Source of the DNA: Cymbomonas tetramitiformis
Lineage: Eukaryota; Chlorophyta; Pyramimonadophyceae; Pyramimonadales; Pyramimonadaceae
Assembly (NCBI GenBank): GCA_001247695.2
Contig: LGRX02003762.1
Coordinates: 1-64,000 of the forward strand
Direction of reading: 5' to 3'
Length of the DNA stretch: 64,000 nt
Positions 1-10,400 of the stretch are shown here, one piece after another. The notes beneath the pieces were generated by a model. It saw only the letters and a program-made list of their open reading frames with translations, had not been told where the DNA came from and searched no databases. The position numbers and the translations under genes are program-made. The first letter of the stretch is position 1; the number at the start of each line of letters is the position of its first letter.

Positions 1-63
1 ATCCCAAAAGAGTTCCTCAACTAAATCTATAAACCCATTCGTGGCCTCCATGGCAAGGAGGCC

Positions 64-1012
64 ATGGCGGGCAAGGGCAAGGAGCCCATGGCGCCCAAGC
101 GCCAAGGGCTCAAGGTGGCCGAAGCCCGAAAGCGGGCGGCCGAACAGGAGGTGCTTGAGCACGGCCGCCTCAAGGTCGGCGACCACGCCTTGCTCATGGC
201 TAGCGAGGACCACGAGGTGGAGGATGAGGAGAAGAGGTGGAAGGCGGGGACACCCGATGTTCCCACCTCTTGGTACAAGGACGACCTCACCCCGCAGGTC
301 CACACCCCCCTGCTCTGCGGGGTGGTGGTGGAGACGGTGCCCAAGAAGCCGGCATGGCACTTTGGGCACCAGGTGGCGGGGGGCTCCCACGCGACCAGCT
401 GTGCATCAAGGTAAGACCCGAACATGGCCCTACCTGCAATGTTTTCCTACGAAACCGCTTAAACATGGCCATATTCGACCATGTTTACACTTCGAACTAA
501 CTTACGCGTGTGCTTGCAGATCACGGAGTTCCATTGGACTCTGTACGACCCGGTCCACCAGAACCGGGTCAAAATAGCACTACTCTACCTGTTCGGACAG
601 GTGGAGGAAAAAGTGCCTGAGTGAGAAGGCAGAGTTCAAGAGGCACCTCGATGACTTCCTCAAGGGGAGGTTCGCTACGGGGAGCCTCTTGTGTTGCGTG
701 CCATGGGAGCACGCAACACAAAGGTACGACGACGGAAAGGAGTTGTTGTACTACCACTCCGGGAAGCCCGACGGGCTGAAAGTGCCTAAACCGGCGGGAA
801 CCTCCGCGGAGGACGAGGACGATTCCGAGGAGGATGGGGACTATGTACCCCCAACCGACACGGCGGATGATGATGCGCCCGAAAAGGGGGATGAAGAGGA
901 GGACGAGGACGAGGACGAGAAGGAAGAGGCTCCTTCTCCTTCTGAAAAAGGCAAAAATAAGAGAAATGTAGACAGTCCTGCAGTGAAAGGGAACAAGAGG
1001 AGCAGAAAATAG
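64..1012 (+). pseudogene. Broken gene for a hypothetical protein with an acidic/basic C-terminal tail; one intron
   Basis: I do not recognise the family. Exon 1 (about 64-410) opens at an ATG with a Lys/Arg/Glu-rich start and runs in one frame to a G run near 376-382. Past that run the sensible frame shifts, giving a segment that reads DQLCIK up to the intron. A GT-AG intron (411-519) joins it in phase to ITEFHWTLYDPVHQNRVK in exon 2. A second frame change near 600 leads to KAEFKRHLDDFLKGRF and then a long Asp/Glu-rich tail ending in basic KRSRK at 1010. The acidic tail suggests a nuclear or chromatin role, but that is inference. The two frame changes suggest a pseudogene; unrecognised short introns could explain them instead. 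It lies immediately outside, or at the edge of, the DNA transposon that follows, and its intron shares short motifs with that transposon's terminal array. Confidence 0.5.
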
Positions 1013-1061
1013 AAAAATGTACACTTTCAGTAAATATTTTTAATTGAAAAATCATTCAAAC

Positions 1062-1535
1062 ATTGCCATACTTACCCTGTACTTGAGCATGGATACATGA
1101 TAGGTAGGGCCCTACTTACCCTTGTTTATATATAAACATGGCCATACTTACCCTGTACTTGAGTATAGATACATGATAGGTAGGGCCCTACTTACCCTTG
1201 TTTATGATAAATGATGGAATACAGCCTCTACCCCGTACTCTGAGTACTGATACATGATAGGTAGGGCCCTACTTACCCTTGTTTATGTATAAACATGGCC
1301 ATACTTACCCAAGACTTGAGTATAGATACATGATGTGTAGGGCCATCTCACTCACCCTGTTTATGGCGTATTACGTGGCTGCCTACCCGTACTCTTGAGT
1401 ACAGATACATGATAGGTAGGGCCCTACTTACCCTTGTTTATGTATAGACATGGCCATACTTACCCAATACTTGAGTATAGATGCATGATAGGTAGGGCCC
1501 TACTTACCCTTGTTTATGTATAGACATGGCCATAT
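1062..1535. repeat. Tandem array, about six units of 76-81 bp
   Basis: The motif GATAGGTAGGGCCCTACTTA recurs at about 1101, 1177, 1258, 1413 and 1489, with a diverged unit near 1333. Spacing is roughly 76-81 bp. Each unit also carries AACATGGCCATACTTACCC and a partially palindromic core (GTAGGGCCCTAC). The array leads directly into the left end of the DNA transposon, whose right end carries related CATGGCCCTACC. It is therefore probably an expansion of the transposon's terminal unit present only on the left. Confidence 0.75.
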
Positions 1536-1599
1536 TTACCTTGTATCTACCCAATGTCTAAGTGATTCATGCATTCACGGGCGTACGTATGGTGCGTTA

Positions 1600-2470
1600 G
1601 ACATTGGGTAGGTAGGGGGTAGGTAGGGGGTAAGTAAGGCCAAAAACCACGACCAAACATGGCCTTACTTGGGTTGTGTTGCGCCGCGGAAAAACTGACT
1701 AAACATGGGCATGTGGCACGTGTGGGTGGTACGTTTATGCATAATTTGACGAATTTTCGAAAAAATGACATTTAGAAGTGTTAGAAGGTTGGAGAAGTTT
1801 GGAGAAGGTTTGGACAAACTCAAAAATGTAAAATTTTGACATTTCGGGTTTTGGAGTAGCCGTGCGGGGCCATTTCGTTTACTGCAAATACCAGGGAATC
1901 AAGTTGTGCACATGGAATGCTTGCGCGACACATTAATAAGTTTATAAAAGGCCATTACAAGGTTTGGGAAGGTGCAACATGATAGTAGAAGGCAGTAAAA
2001 GGTTGCATGTCCAATATTTTAGGGTTTTAGGGTTGCTGGCGGGGTGGTGTGGGTGAAATATTAGTTGTGAGAGGGGGTTCGGCGTGTGCGGGGTCCGCTA
2101 TAAAGTGCACAATTTCGGGAAATGATGATATTACACGGTTTGATATTTTTGGAGAAGTTTGGAGAAGGTTTGGACAAACTCAAAAATATGAATTTTGACG
2201 TTTAGGGTTTTGGAGTAGTCGTGCGGGGCCATTTTGGTCACTGCAAACGGCAGGAAATCGAATTTTGCACTTGGCATGCATGCGCGGCATATGAATGTGT
2301 CGCTACAAGGCCAATAACAAGCGGGAAATTATATTGTATGATTTAATATTTTTGGAGAACATCGGAGAAGGTTCGTAGAAACAAAATAATGCAATATTTT
2401 GATATTTTGGGTTTTGCAGGAGCCGCGCGGGACCAATTTGTTCACTGCAAATATCAGGATGGTTGCCGTG
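1600..2470. repeat. Left subterminal inverted-repeat block
   Basis: Two to three diverged copies of a unit of about 350 bp are visible, with GGAGAAGTTTGGAGAAGG at 1791 and 2151 and a degenerate version at 2354. Each is followed by GTGCGGGGCCATTT or a close variant. The block is the reverse complement of the array at 10,860-11,890. Such long subterminal arrays usually hold transposase binding sites; that role is inference here. No coding sequence is seen between 1013 and 2710. Confidence 0.75.
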
Positions 2471-2710
2471 TCATGCACACGGCCGATGTTTTGAAAATAA
2501 AGAGCAATTCAATATGCAAGTGCATTTCCATGCTTATATTCCAATGTTCATACACAATCTAATGTATGAATACTTGCAAGTGACATAATTACCGTAGTGT
2601 CAGGTTATTAGAGTTATGCAAAAATTGCAGCTTACTGTAGCACGAAGCACCAAGATGCGGCTCTCGGGACAGCTCAAATAGCACTTTTAGTTAGGCAAAC
2701 GATTTCTAAG

Positions 2711-5700
2711 CTAGCGCCTGTCGAACAGCTCTTCCAAGGAAACACGTGAGCGTGAAGCCCCACGAGCAAGGTCCTGCAATTGATCCGCGGTCAGGGTGAA
2801 AAGCTGCTGTGCTGGTTGGGCGAGCTGCTGTGGTTGGGCGAGCACCTGCGGTTGCGCGAGCAGCTGGGGTTGCGGAGCAGCTGCGGCGGTTGCGCGAATA
2901 GCTGGGGTTGCGCGAATAGCTGGGGTTGCGCGAGCAATTGTGGTTGCAGCTGGTAGGATTGCTGAAGCTGCGAGAGCTGCTGGAGCTGCTGAAGTTGTTG
3001 CAGCTGTTGAAGCTGCTGGAGTTCTTGCAGCTGTTGAAGCTGCTGAGGCTGCTGCACCGGTTGAAGCTGTTGGGGCTGGCAACGGTTGAAGCTGCTGGAG
3101 CTGCTGCATCTGTTGAAGCTGCTGGGGTAGCTGCACCTGTTGAAGCTGAGACTGGGGCTGCGAGAGTTGCTGCAGCTGCAGGGGCTGCTGCGGCTGTTGC
3201 AGCTGCTGGGGCGGCAGCACCTGTTGAAGCTGAGACTGGGGCTGCGGGAGTTGCTGCAGCTGCAAGGGCTGCTGCGGTTGTTGAAGCTGCTGAGGCGGCA
3301 GCACCTGTTGAAGCTGAGACGGGGGCTGCGGGAGTTGCTGCAGCTGCAAGGGCTGCTGCGGCTGTTGAAGCTGCTGAGGCGGCAGCACCTGCTGAAACTG
3401 CTGGGGCTGCAGCACCTGATGAACCTGAGCCTGTGACTGTGGGAGTTGCTGCAGGTGCTGGGCCAGGAGGAGTTCCTCCTGCTGCTGGGCCTGCGGGACG
3501 CCCTGACGAACTGCTTCCAGACCTGAGATCTCACCCTCCGTCCCTTGCTCCGCCGTGGGCGTCGCCGACGCCACAGGTGCCGGACGCGGTTCCTCGGAGG
3601 CCGGCACTTGCGGCAGGAGCGTCTCCAAACTAGCGCGCTCCAGCTCTAAGCGCCGGTCCAGTGCGCTCTGCTGTCTCTGCTCCAACGCTTCCAAGCTCCG
3701 ACCAAACTCCTCTCCCTGCTTCCTCAACAGCTCCTCCAACTGTTCACTCGTCACGCCCACCTGCAAAGGTCCACTTCTTTCTTCCTCTACCTCCACCTGC
3801 GCCGCCAGTGGGACCGCCAGCACCCCACTGCCGACACTTGACCTCCGGCCTCGAGAACGACCACCTCCAGCTTTCCCCGTGCCTTTCCCCGTGCCAGCAT
3901 CAAGTGCCCTACCCGACACGTCGCTCGGTGCTTGGCTCCCCCTTCGGTGTGGAACGGCCAGGTGCGCAGGCGCGGCAACCCGCTTCTGCAAGGTGTGGCC
4001 GTCAGCCAAATCCGACCTCATGCGCTTCCTTCCTTTCACCGCCTGAGACGCAATTGTCTCAGGCGGTGTAGCATCCTCCGTGACCGTATCCCCCTCGGAA
4101 CCCGCGCCCCCACGGCTAGGGGCAACGGATGCCGCGTCCTTGTCGACGAAGAGGTAGTCGTCACGGGTAACGCTGGGTCCTAACTCCACCCGGTCCGCCG
4201 TATTGACCTGCCTCAACGGGGCCGTCACGGACACGCCCTCCTGGAAGCCCTTCGTTTTTTCCACGGCAATCTGTTGAGGCACGAACTTCCGGAGGACCTG
4301 GAACACTTTGTCGATCTGCTCGTTGTCACGGAAGTAAGCCTCCCCTCGGGCTTTGTCCGTTACGCCCACGTTCAGCTTGTTCATGCGGAAGGTGTGAAAC
4401 ATCTCCGGGTCGGCGTTCGGCCCATCGATTGGCCCCCCGCAATGGACAAACCACCCTTTATTCTTTATGTGCAGGATTGAGCCTACCACATACCCCCCCG
4501 AGTGACCCTGGTGAAACACCACTCCGCCGTACGAGAATTTCCCGTTCGATTTCTCGGCGTATCCCTCCTTCCCACCAAAGCCGTCGCCATACACATACCG
4601 CGGCCTAAAGTTAATGTACTTGTTGTACGAGTGAACACGTTGCGGCAGATCCAGGTCCTCCCACCGAGGCTTCCGCTGATGGCCACCTACGGGCAATGCC
4701 TGTGCGGGAGTGTTCGTGGGTTGCTCCGCCGATCCCAACGGCGCGTCCGGTACCACCCCCGCGGTCTCGGGTGCGGGCACCTCCGTGCTCGTGGGGGCGG
4801 GAGCATCCGCGGGTTGAGCCGCCGCTCCCGACGGCTCCTCTACACCCCCCGCGGGTTGCTCCGCCGATCCCGACGGCGCGTCCGGTACCACCCCCGCGGT
4901 CTTGGGTGCGGGCACCTCCGTGCTCGTGGGGGCGGGAGCATCCGCGGGTTGAGCCGTCCCTCCCGACGGCGCGTTCACTACCAGCCCTGCGGTGTCGGGT
5001 GCGGGCACCTCCGTGCTGGTGGGGGCGGGAGCATGCGCGGGTTGCTCCGTCCCTCCCGACGGCTCCTCTCCACCCCCGCGAACGCCCTCGGGTGTGGCCG
5101 CTTCAAGGGGTGGGGGAGCCGATGCCGAGAACTCCGAGAGCATGGACAAGGCAGGTGCCGGAGTGTCCGCGGGTTGCTCCGCCGATCCCGACGGCGCGTC
5201 CGGTACCACCCCCGCGGTCTTGGGTGCGGGCACCTCCGTGCTCGTGGGGGCGGGAGCATCCGCGGGTTGAGCCGTCCCTCCCGACGGCGCGTTCACTACC
5301 AGCCCTGCGGTGTCGGGTGCGGGCACCTCCGTGCTGGTGGGGGCGGGAGCATGCGCGGGTTGCTCCGCCCCTCCCGACGGCCCCTCTACACCCACCCGAA
5401 CGCCCTCGGGTGTGGCCGCTTGAACAAGGGGCGGGGGCCGCGCCGACGGCACCGCAAGCAACGGCAAACTGTTCTCGAGCGCGCCTTCCAGCAGCATGGC
5501 ACCATGTTTTGCGAGGTTCACAGCGTCTCTCTCGGCTTGGGAGGTTGGGTAGACCGTGCGCTTCGCCATGCACTCCGGCCTACCACAATTGTTCACCTCT
5601 TCAATGCCTTTGGCTACCATGCACACGTTATGGTAGCTAGCCTTGCAGTGCGAGCACCTGTGGACACCACGTCCATCGTCCTTCTCGCATATGAAGCAGG

Positions 5701-5776
5701 ACTCATCTGGTGCTGGCGGTGGGGGTGAGGGCGGAGCCGTGGCGAGCCCACCTAATTCATAGAACACCAAAACCAA
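2711..5776 (-). CDS. PHD-like zinc-finger protein with Pro/Ala repeats and Gln-rich tail (transposon-encoded)
   Basis: An intact 1021-codon frame. Residues about 24-75 form a Cys4-His-Cys3 finger: CFIC, then CSHC, then HNVC, then NNCGRPEC. This fits the PHD/RING-like treble-clef class that reads histones or contacts proteins. Residues about 130-370 are near-perfect repeats of about 35 residues rich in Pro, Ala, Gly and Thr (the TSTEVPAP motif recurs). A globular stretch at about 375-560 (WEDLDLPQRVHSYNKYINFR onward) has no family I can name. The C-terminal 300 residues are a Leu/Gln/Pro-rich repeat followed by Ala-rich and APAIRAT repeats, typical of coiled or disordered interaction regions. 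It lies downstream of, and in the same orientation as, another zinc-finger gene with 57 bp between them. Both share an NCGR-x-EC ending to their finger, so they probably derive from one ancestor. A role in targeting or expression of the transposon is inference. Confidence 0.75.
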   Translation of the reverse strand: MVLVFYELGGLATAPPSPPPPAPDESCFICEKDDGRGVHRCSHCKASYHNVCMVAKGIEEVNNCGRPECMAKRTVYPTSQAERDAVNLAKHGAMLLEGALENSLPLLAVPSARPPPLVQAATPEGVRVGVEGPSGGAEQPAHAPAPTSTEVPAPDTAGLVVNAPSGGTAQPADAPAPTSTEVPAPKTAGVVPDAPSGSAEQPADTPAPALSMLSEFSASAPPPLEAATPEGVRGGGEEPSGGTEQPAHAPAPTSTEVPAPDTAGLVVNAPSGGTAQPADAPAPTSTEVPAPKTAGVVPDAPSGSAEQPAGGVEEPSGAAAQPADAPAPTSTEVPAPETAGVVPDAPLGSAEQPTNTPAQALPVGGHQRKPRWEDLDLPQRVHSYNKYINFRPRYVYGDGFGGKEGYAEKSNGKFSYGGVVFHQGHSGGYVVGSILHIKNKGWFVHCGGPIDGPNADPEMFHTFRMNKLNVGVTDKARGEAYFRDNEQIDKVFQVLRKFVPQQIAVEKTKGFQEGVSVTAPLRQVNTADRVELGPSVTRDDYLFVDKDAASVAPSRGGAGSEGDTVTEDATPPETIASQAVKGRKRMRSDLADGHTLQKRVAAPAHLAVPHRRGSQAPSDVSGRALDAGTGKGTGKAGGGRSRGRRSSVGSGVLAVPLAAQVEVEEERSGPLQVGVTSEQLEELLRKQGEEFGRSLEALEQRQQSALDRRLELERASLETLLPQVPASEEPRPAPVASATPTAEQGTEGEISGLEAVRQGVPQAQQQEELLLAQHLQQLPQSQAQVHQVLQPQQFQQVLPPQQLQQPQQPLQLQQLPQPPSQLQQVLPPQQLQQPQQPLQLQQLPQPQSQLQQVLPPQQLQQPQQPLQLQQLSQPQSQLQQVQLPQQLQQMQQLQQLQPLPAPTASTGAAASAASTAARTPAASTAATTSAAPAALAASAILPAATTIARATPAIRATPAIRATAAAAPQPQLLAQPQVLAQPQQLAQPAQQLFTLTADQLQDLARGASRSRVSLEELFDRR

Positions 5777-5833
5777 GCACGTTTACACAAGTAGGACGAG
5801 AAACATAAATAGAACTAAAAACTCATTACAACG

Positions 5834-6403
5834 TTATATTATTGGACCACTTTGAAAAATGTGCTCACCAGCGTCGCCGGTCTTCAGCGCGCTAGTAGGC
5901 CAGTCCAAGGACTTTCTTCGAGAACTCTGCGCTTCCTTGGCCAAGCCCGCCAACGCGCGGGGAGCGTCAATTGAGGCCAGCGTTTTAACGGTGGCCTCGG
6001 TGGCATCTTCCGCCACTTCACTAGCAGTACACTCTGATCGCTGCTCGCACTCCTTGCGCCCACAGTTCTTTTGATTTGTGAGCAAACCACAATCGGCAGT
6101 CCCGAATTTTCGCTGACATGAAGGATGGAAACCACCTCCACAAACACCACAAGTCAGAATGCTCGCGCTTTTCTTGCAATAAACGCACTTCCCCGGCCGA
6201 GGACCACACTGCTTGCATATTACTCCAACCTCCTCATTGCTAGAACACGCGAAATGAAAGTAGCCCTGGCACGTCTTGCATTGGATCTTCGGTACAATAG
6301 TTTTCGGGACCGCACAATCGCGGACCACACATTTCACTACATTCTCTTCTTTCTTCTTCGCAATAGCTTTCACAACAGCCTGTTTTCCACGGTTCGCCCC
6401 CAT
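5834..6403 (-). CDS. Small double zinc-finger (PHD-like) protein, transposon-encoded
   Basis: A 189-codon intact frame starting MGANRGKQAVVKAIAKKK, a basic N-terminus that could act as a nuclear signal. Two Cys/His clusters follow. The first has CVVRDC, then CKTCQGYFHFAC, then CKQC. The second has CVYCKK, then CGVCGGGFHPSC, then NCGRKEC, giving a Cys4-His-Cys3 PHD-like pattern. The tail (about residues 125-189) is Ala/Glu-rich with no clear domain. The gene is transcribed away from the transposase; the 103-bp repeat array lies between the two start codons and may be a shared control region. It matches the finger of its downstream neighbour in the final Cys motif. Function is unknown: a chromatin reader, or a DNA/RNA-binding accessory protein for transposition, would fit. 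Confidence 0.75.
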   Translation of the reverse strand: MGANRGKQAVVKAIAKKKEENVVKCVVRDCAVPKTIVPKIQCKTCQGYFHFACSSNEEVGVICKQCGPRPGKCVYCKKSASILTCGVCGGGFHPSCQRKFGTADCGLLTNQKNCGRKECEQRSECTASEVAEDATEATVKTLASIDAPRALAGLAKEAQSSRRKSLDWPTSALKTGDAGEHIFQSGPII

Positions 6404-6494
6404 GTTTCTGGGGCAAGGTGTTAACGTGCTACTTACTCTTAGGTTTCAGGAGCATAAGTCAATTCAGTAAAGGCGGAGTCTTGGGCCTTCAAGT

Positions 6495-7225
6495 CCGTCC
6501 AGAACTCCAAAGCGCCACATCACCATGCACATACAAATATCCCACGCAAAAATATTTCGCTGTGGAACCCTAACAGATTTGGAGTCCGTCGATAAAACTT
6601 GATCGAACTCCAAAGCGCCACATCACGATGCACACAACATTATGTCACGGATATAAATTATGATGTGGAGCGCTGACAGATTTGGAGTCCGTCGATAAAA
6701 CTTGATCGAACTCCAAAGCGCCACATCAAGATGCACATAACATTATGTCACGGATATAAATTATGATGTGGAACGCTGACAGATTTGGAGTCCGTCGATA
6801 AAACTTGATCGAACTCCAAAGCGCCACATCACGATGCACACAACATTATGCCACCGATATAAATTATGATGTGGAGCGCTGACAGATTTGGAGTCCGTCG
6901 ATAAAACTTGATCGAACTCCAAAGCGCCACATCACGATGCACACAACATTATGTCACGGATATAAATTATGATGTGGAGCGCTGACAGATTTGGAGTCCG
7001 TCGATAAAACTTGATCGAACTCCAAAGCGCCACATCAAGATGCACATAACATTATGTCACGGATATAAATTATGATGTGGAACGCTGACAGATTTGGAGT
7101 CCGTCGATAAAACTTGATCGAACTCCAAAGCGCCACATCACGATGCACACAACATTATGCCACCGATATAAATTATGATGTGGAGCGCTGACAGATTTGG
7201 TGAACTCCAAAGCGCCACATCATGA
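6495..7225. repeat. Seven-unit, 103-bp tandem array in a divergent intergenic region
   Basis: AACTCCAAAGCGCCACATCA recurs at 6503, 6605, 6708, 6811, 6914, 7017 and 7120, with a last partial copy near 7203. The period is 103 bp. Each unit contains an imperfect hairpin: GATGTGG, then GCGCT, then TTTGGAGT on one side pair with ACTCCAAAGCGCCACATC on the other, around a loop containing GATAAAACTTGATCGA. Units alternate between two slightly different versions (AAGATGCACATAAC and ACGATGCACACAAC), which suggests higher-order duplication. The array lies exactly between the start codons of the minus-strand zinc-finger gene and the plus-strand transposase-like gene. A bidirectional regulatory or transposase-binding role is therefore plausible but unproven. 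Confidence 0.85.
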
Positions 7226-7470
7226 AGCACTTCACGCCATTTCGAAGTGAAACGCGTTCGTATTCTTCAAGAATGTGACCGGTGATGGAAGTGCGAGGAA
7301 GCTCATGCCCTCGCACGAATATATTTCATGTATATTTGATATGTGGTTAGCGTGGTAGAAACGACAACGATATGGGTGGGACGAAGCGGCGCCCCAATCC
7401 GACAAGCTTCAACGGTGCGGTTGTACTTTATTTGTAAAGAGCCCGAAGCTATTATGAACTATTATGATCT

Positions 7471-10400
7471 GTGACAAAATGCGTGAGAACGACTGTTGAG
7501 GAGTGCGCATACCTTTTTGTAGCAGGGGTGCACATCGTGGAAGGCCACGTGAAGTTCACCGTGGTTCGGGATGATCGACGTTGGCTACTAGGGCAGTTAT
7601 GTGGAATCATGCATGTCATTCTAGCTATGAGCGTCTTTTTAGCTTTGTGCGGCTCAGACGCGAGCTACAATCCTGGACCAGACTGGGATATCCCGCCAAT
7701 TCTTATGGACTTGCTACCTCTTCTAGTAGAAGTAGGCGACTCCGCACGCACCATACCTCTTGGAGTGTGGCCCCTACCGCAAGAAGCTATGCCGACGCTT
7801 CGACACTTGGTTACCAAGTTGGATTCGGTGTGCGATATTTGGGCGTCTGCACGAGCTGAGGCGACTTCCACGCCCTTGCGCAATTGTCAGATTCCTGACA
7901 GCTCAGACAAAGAGGAATGTTCTTCTCCAGACGAACTGGACACTTCGCGCGAAGTGTCCAAAGGAGGGATAGAGGGGCAAGAAGATGGTTTGCGTCGGTC
8001 GCTGACACGTCACGAAGTTGACAGACCACAGGAATACACGCCACTGAAGCGAGGAAACAGGAACCACTGGATAGGGAAGATGAGCGAGATTTTTAGTAGG
8101 TCCCCAAACCGCATCGCTTCAGCGGTGAGGGGGTACATTGAAACGCTGCCAAAGGAAGTGGCAGTAGGTGTACTGCAACGCTGTCGCGCAGCGTTGTTCG
8201 GTGATACAGAAATGGCGAAGACCAAAGCTATGGACTGCATTCTAGAAAACCTGGTTGCGGTCTTTGGGGCGCTGTCGAGTAGGAATTCTAACTTGAACGA
8301 GGAGCACAAGCTTGCGGTGGCGGCCGCAGTGTTTGGCGAGAACATGCAAGAGGGGCAAGTGTTAACCGCAGCGACAACAATGTTAGGCGTGCATAAGCGT
8401 GTAGGATATGCGGGCATCACGGGGCATAAAAACATGCTGGCGGGTGCGAGGGTGGGCAATGCCGAGCGTGCACGAAGGAGCTTGCACGTGGGTGTGACGC
8501 GCCCCAAGCGACGTGGGCGTCGTTCAGTGTGCATGGCGGAAGCCACTTGTGCACTCATCCGCGACTTTTGGTTGCACCCGGACAACACGCGCGTGAGTCC
8601 TTGTAAGAAGGACGTGGTGTTGGCAAGAGATCCACACACGGGGAAGCTTAAGACGCCCCGTGAGTACGTTAGCAAGCATTGGCTTGAGGCTTCGCAACTA
8701 GTGGTGTACCGGAGATTTGTGGCGAAATATCCAAGCGTGAAGGTGGGGCAAAGGTCGTTTGAGAAGGCGGGAGTTTGCAAACCGCACAATGTGGTACGGT
8801 TGACAAGAAGGGACAACATCTCTTGTTGTTGTAGGTATCACGAGGACATGCGCATGGTGCTTAAAGGGTTCGACGAAGCACGGGAGGCGGTGCACAAGAA
8901 GTGCCCGTGCAAGGATAAGAAGTGTTGCCCCCGAGTGCCACGGACGGCGGAGGAAAAGAGGGAGAGCGCGGTGGGTGCGCCGACGGGGCAAGTGTGTGGC
9001 ATCGTGAAGGCGGGGAAGTCTACCTCCACGTTCGCGGAGAGTCTGTTGTGCCCGCGTGAAGGGGATAAGCACCGCATAGAGTGCCTGTTGCAAACCTGCA
9101 AACAGTGCGGAGGTTTGAAGAACTTTAAAGTGTGCGAGAAGGAGGTGCAATATGCGGAGGAGGTGAGGTGGTCGTGCTATGAGACTCTGAGTACGGGCAA
9201 GTACGACGACGAAGGGAAAGAGGTTAGGAGGTTGCAGTTTTTGCAGAAGAAGACGAAATTGGGGGCGTTGATATCTAAGCTGCAAACGTTGTTGCTGGGG
9301 CACGAACCGGGGAAGTCGCCAAACTGTCGGTGCAATGGACGCTTTCTGTGCGAGGACGCGGCGTCGGAATCGTGGAAGTGGCGGAGGCTAAATGGCGTCG
9401 GGGACTGCCCGTTTTTGCGTCCCTATGCTTACCATACATTCATGGCCTTGCACCAGCACCGTCAATTTAAGACGTGTATCACGGATTTGCCGTTGGGGCA
9501 TACGGCGTGGTGTTTCGACTTCTCCGAGAACCATTCGTTGAACATCCCGAGGGAAGTTCAGAGTTTGCACTGGGTGGTGAAGCAGGCTACTGTGTTGGTG
9601 TGTGTATTATGGCGGCACGCGTGCAAGGAAGTCGATGGGGTAGAGTCCACGGCGGAGAACCCGGTTGTGATAAAGGACTATGTGTACTTTATCAGTGATG
9701 ACCGCAAGCATGATCACAGATTCATTCAGTACATGCGAGAGGTGATCATCAAGGAGTACTTTGAGAAAGGGGGATTCCGAAGCCAATATTTATTCACGAA
9801 TGGGCGGATGGTTGTGCGGGGCAGAACAAGTGCGCGGCGGGATTCGCGGACGTGGGAAACAGCAAAATGGAATGGTCGCTGGGGATTCCTTGTCAGCGGA
9901 ACTTCTTTGAGACGGCGCATGCTAAAGGGGAGCAGGACGGAGCGGGGGCACACGTGAAGCATGCAGCGGCGGTGGCGGTAATTTCGGAGGGTGACAAATG
10001 GTATGGGAAGATCTTGTGTGCGGCCGATCTCTATGCTTTTTGTGTGGAGAGGTTGCGCACACGCGCGGACACCAGCTACACGAAGTCGAGGGCCGCATTC
10101 AATCAACGATTTTTTTATCTAGTTCCCGAGGACGCGACGAAAGAGGTGGCGGGAGGTTTGTCGGCGGTTGATCACACGGCGCGCATCGCATACAAATCTT
10201 TGGAGCGCACTTTGCAACTGCATTCGGTGCGATCGGGCGTGGAGGGGAAGTTGCTGGTGCGCGACAGGACATGCTATTGCGTGTCATGCTATGCAGAATG
10301 TGTGTCGTCCATGCCGACGTCCGAGAACTGTTTGGAGAGCTCGCATGTGGATTTGTGGAGGGAGGTGGAATTGACGCCCGCAACGGGTGCGGACGCGGCA

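Noticed and set aside
2791..3633. Long overlapping ORFs on both strands across the Gln-rich region
   Set aside because: Shadows of the CAG/CTG-rich repeats of the 2711-5776 gene; only the frame continuous with the zinc finger is supported.
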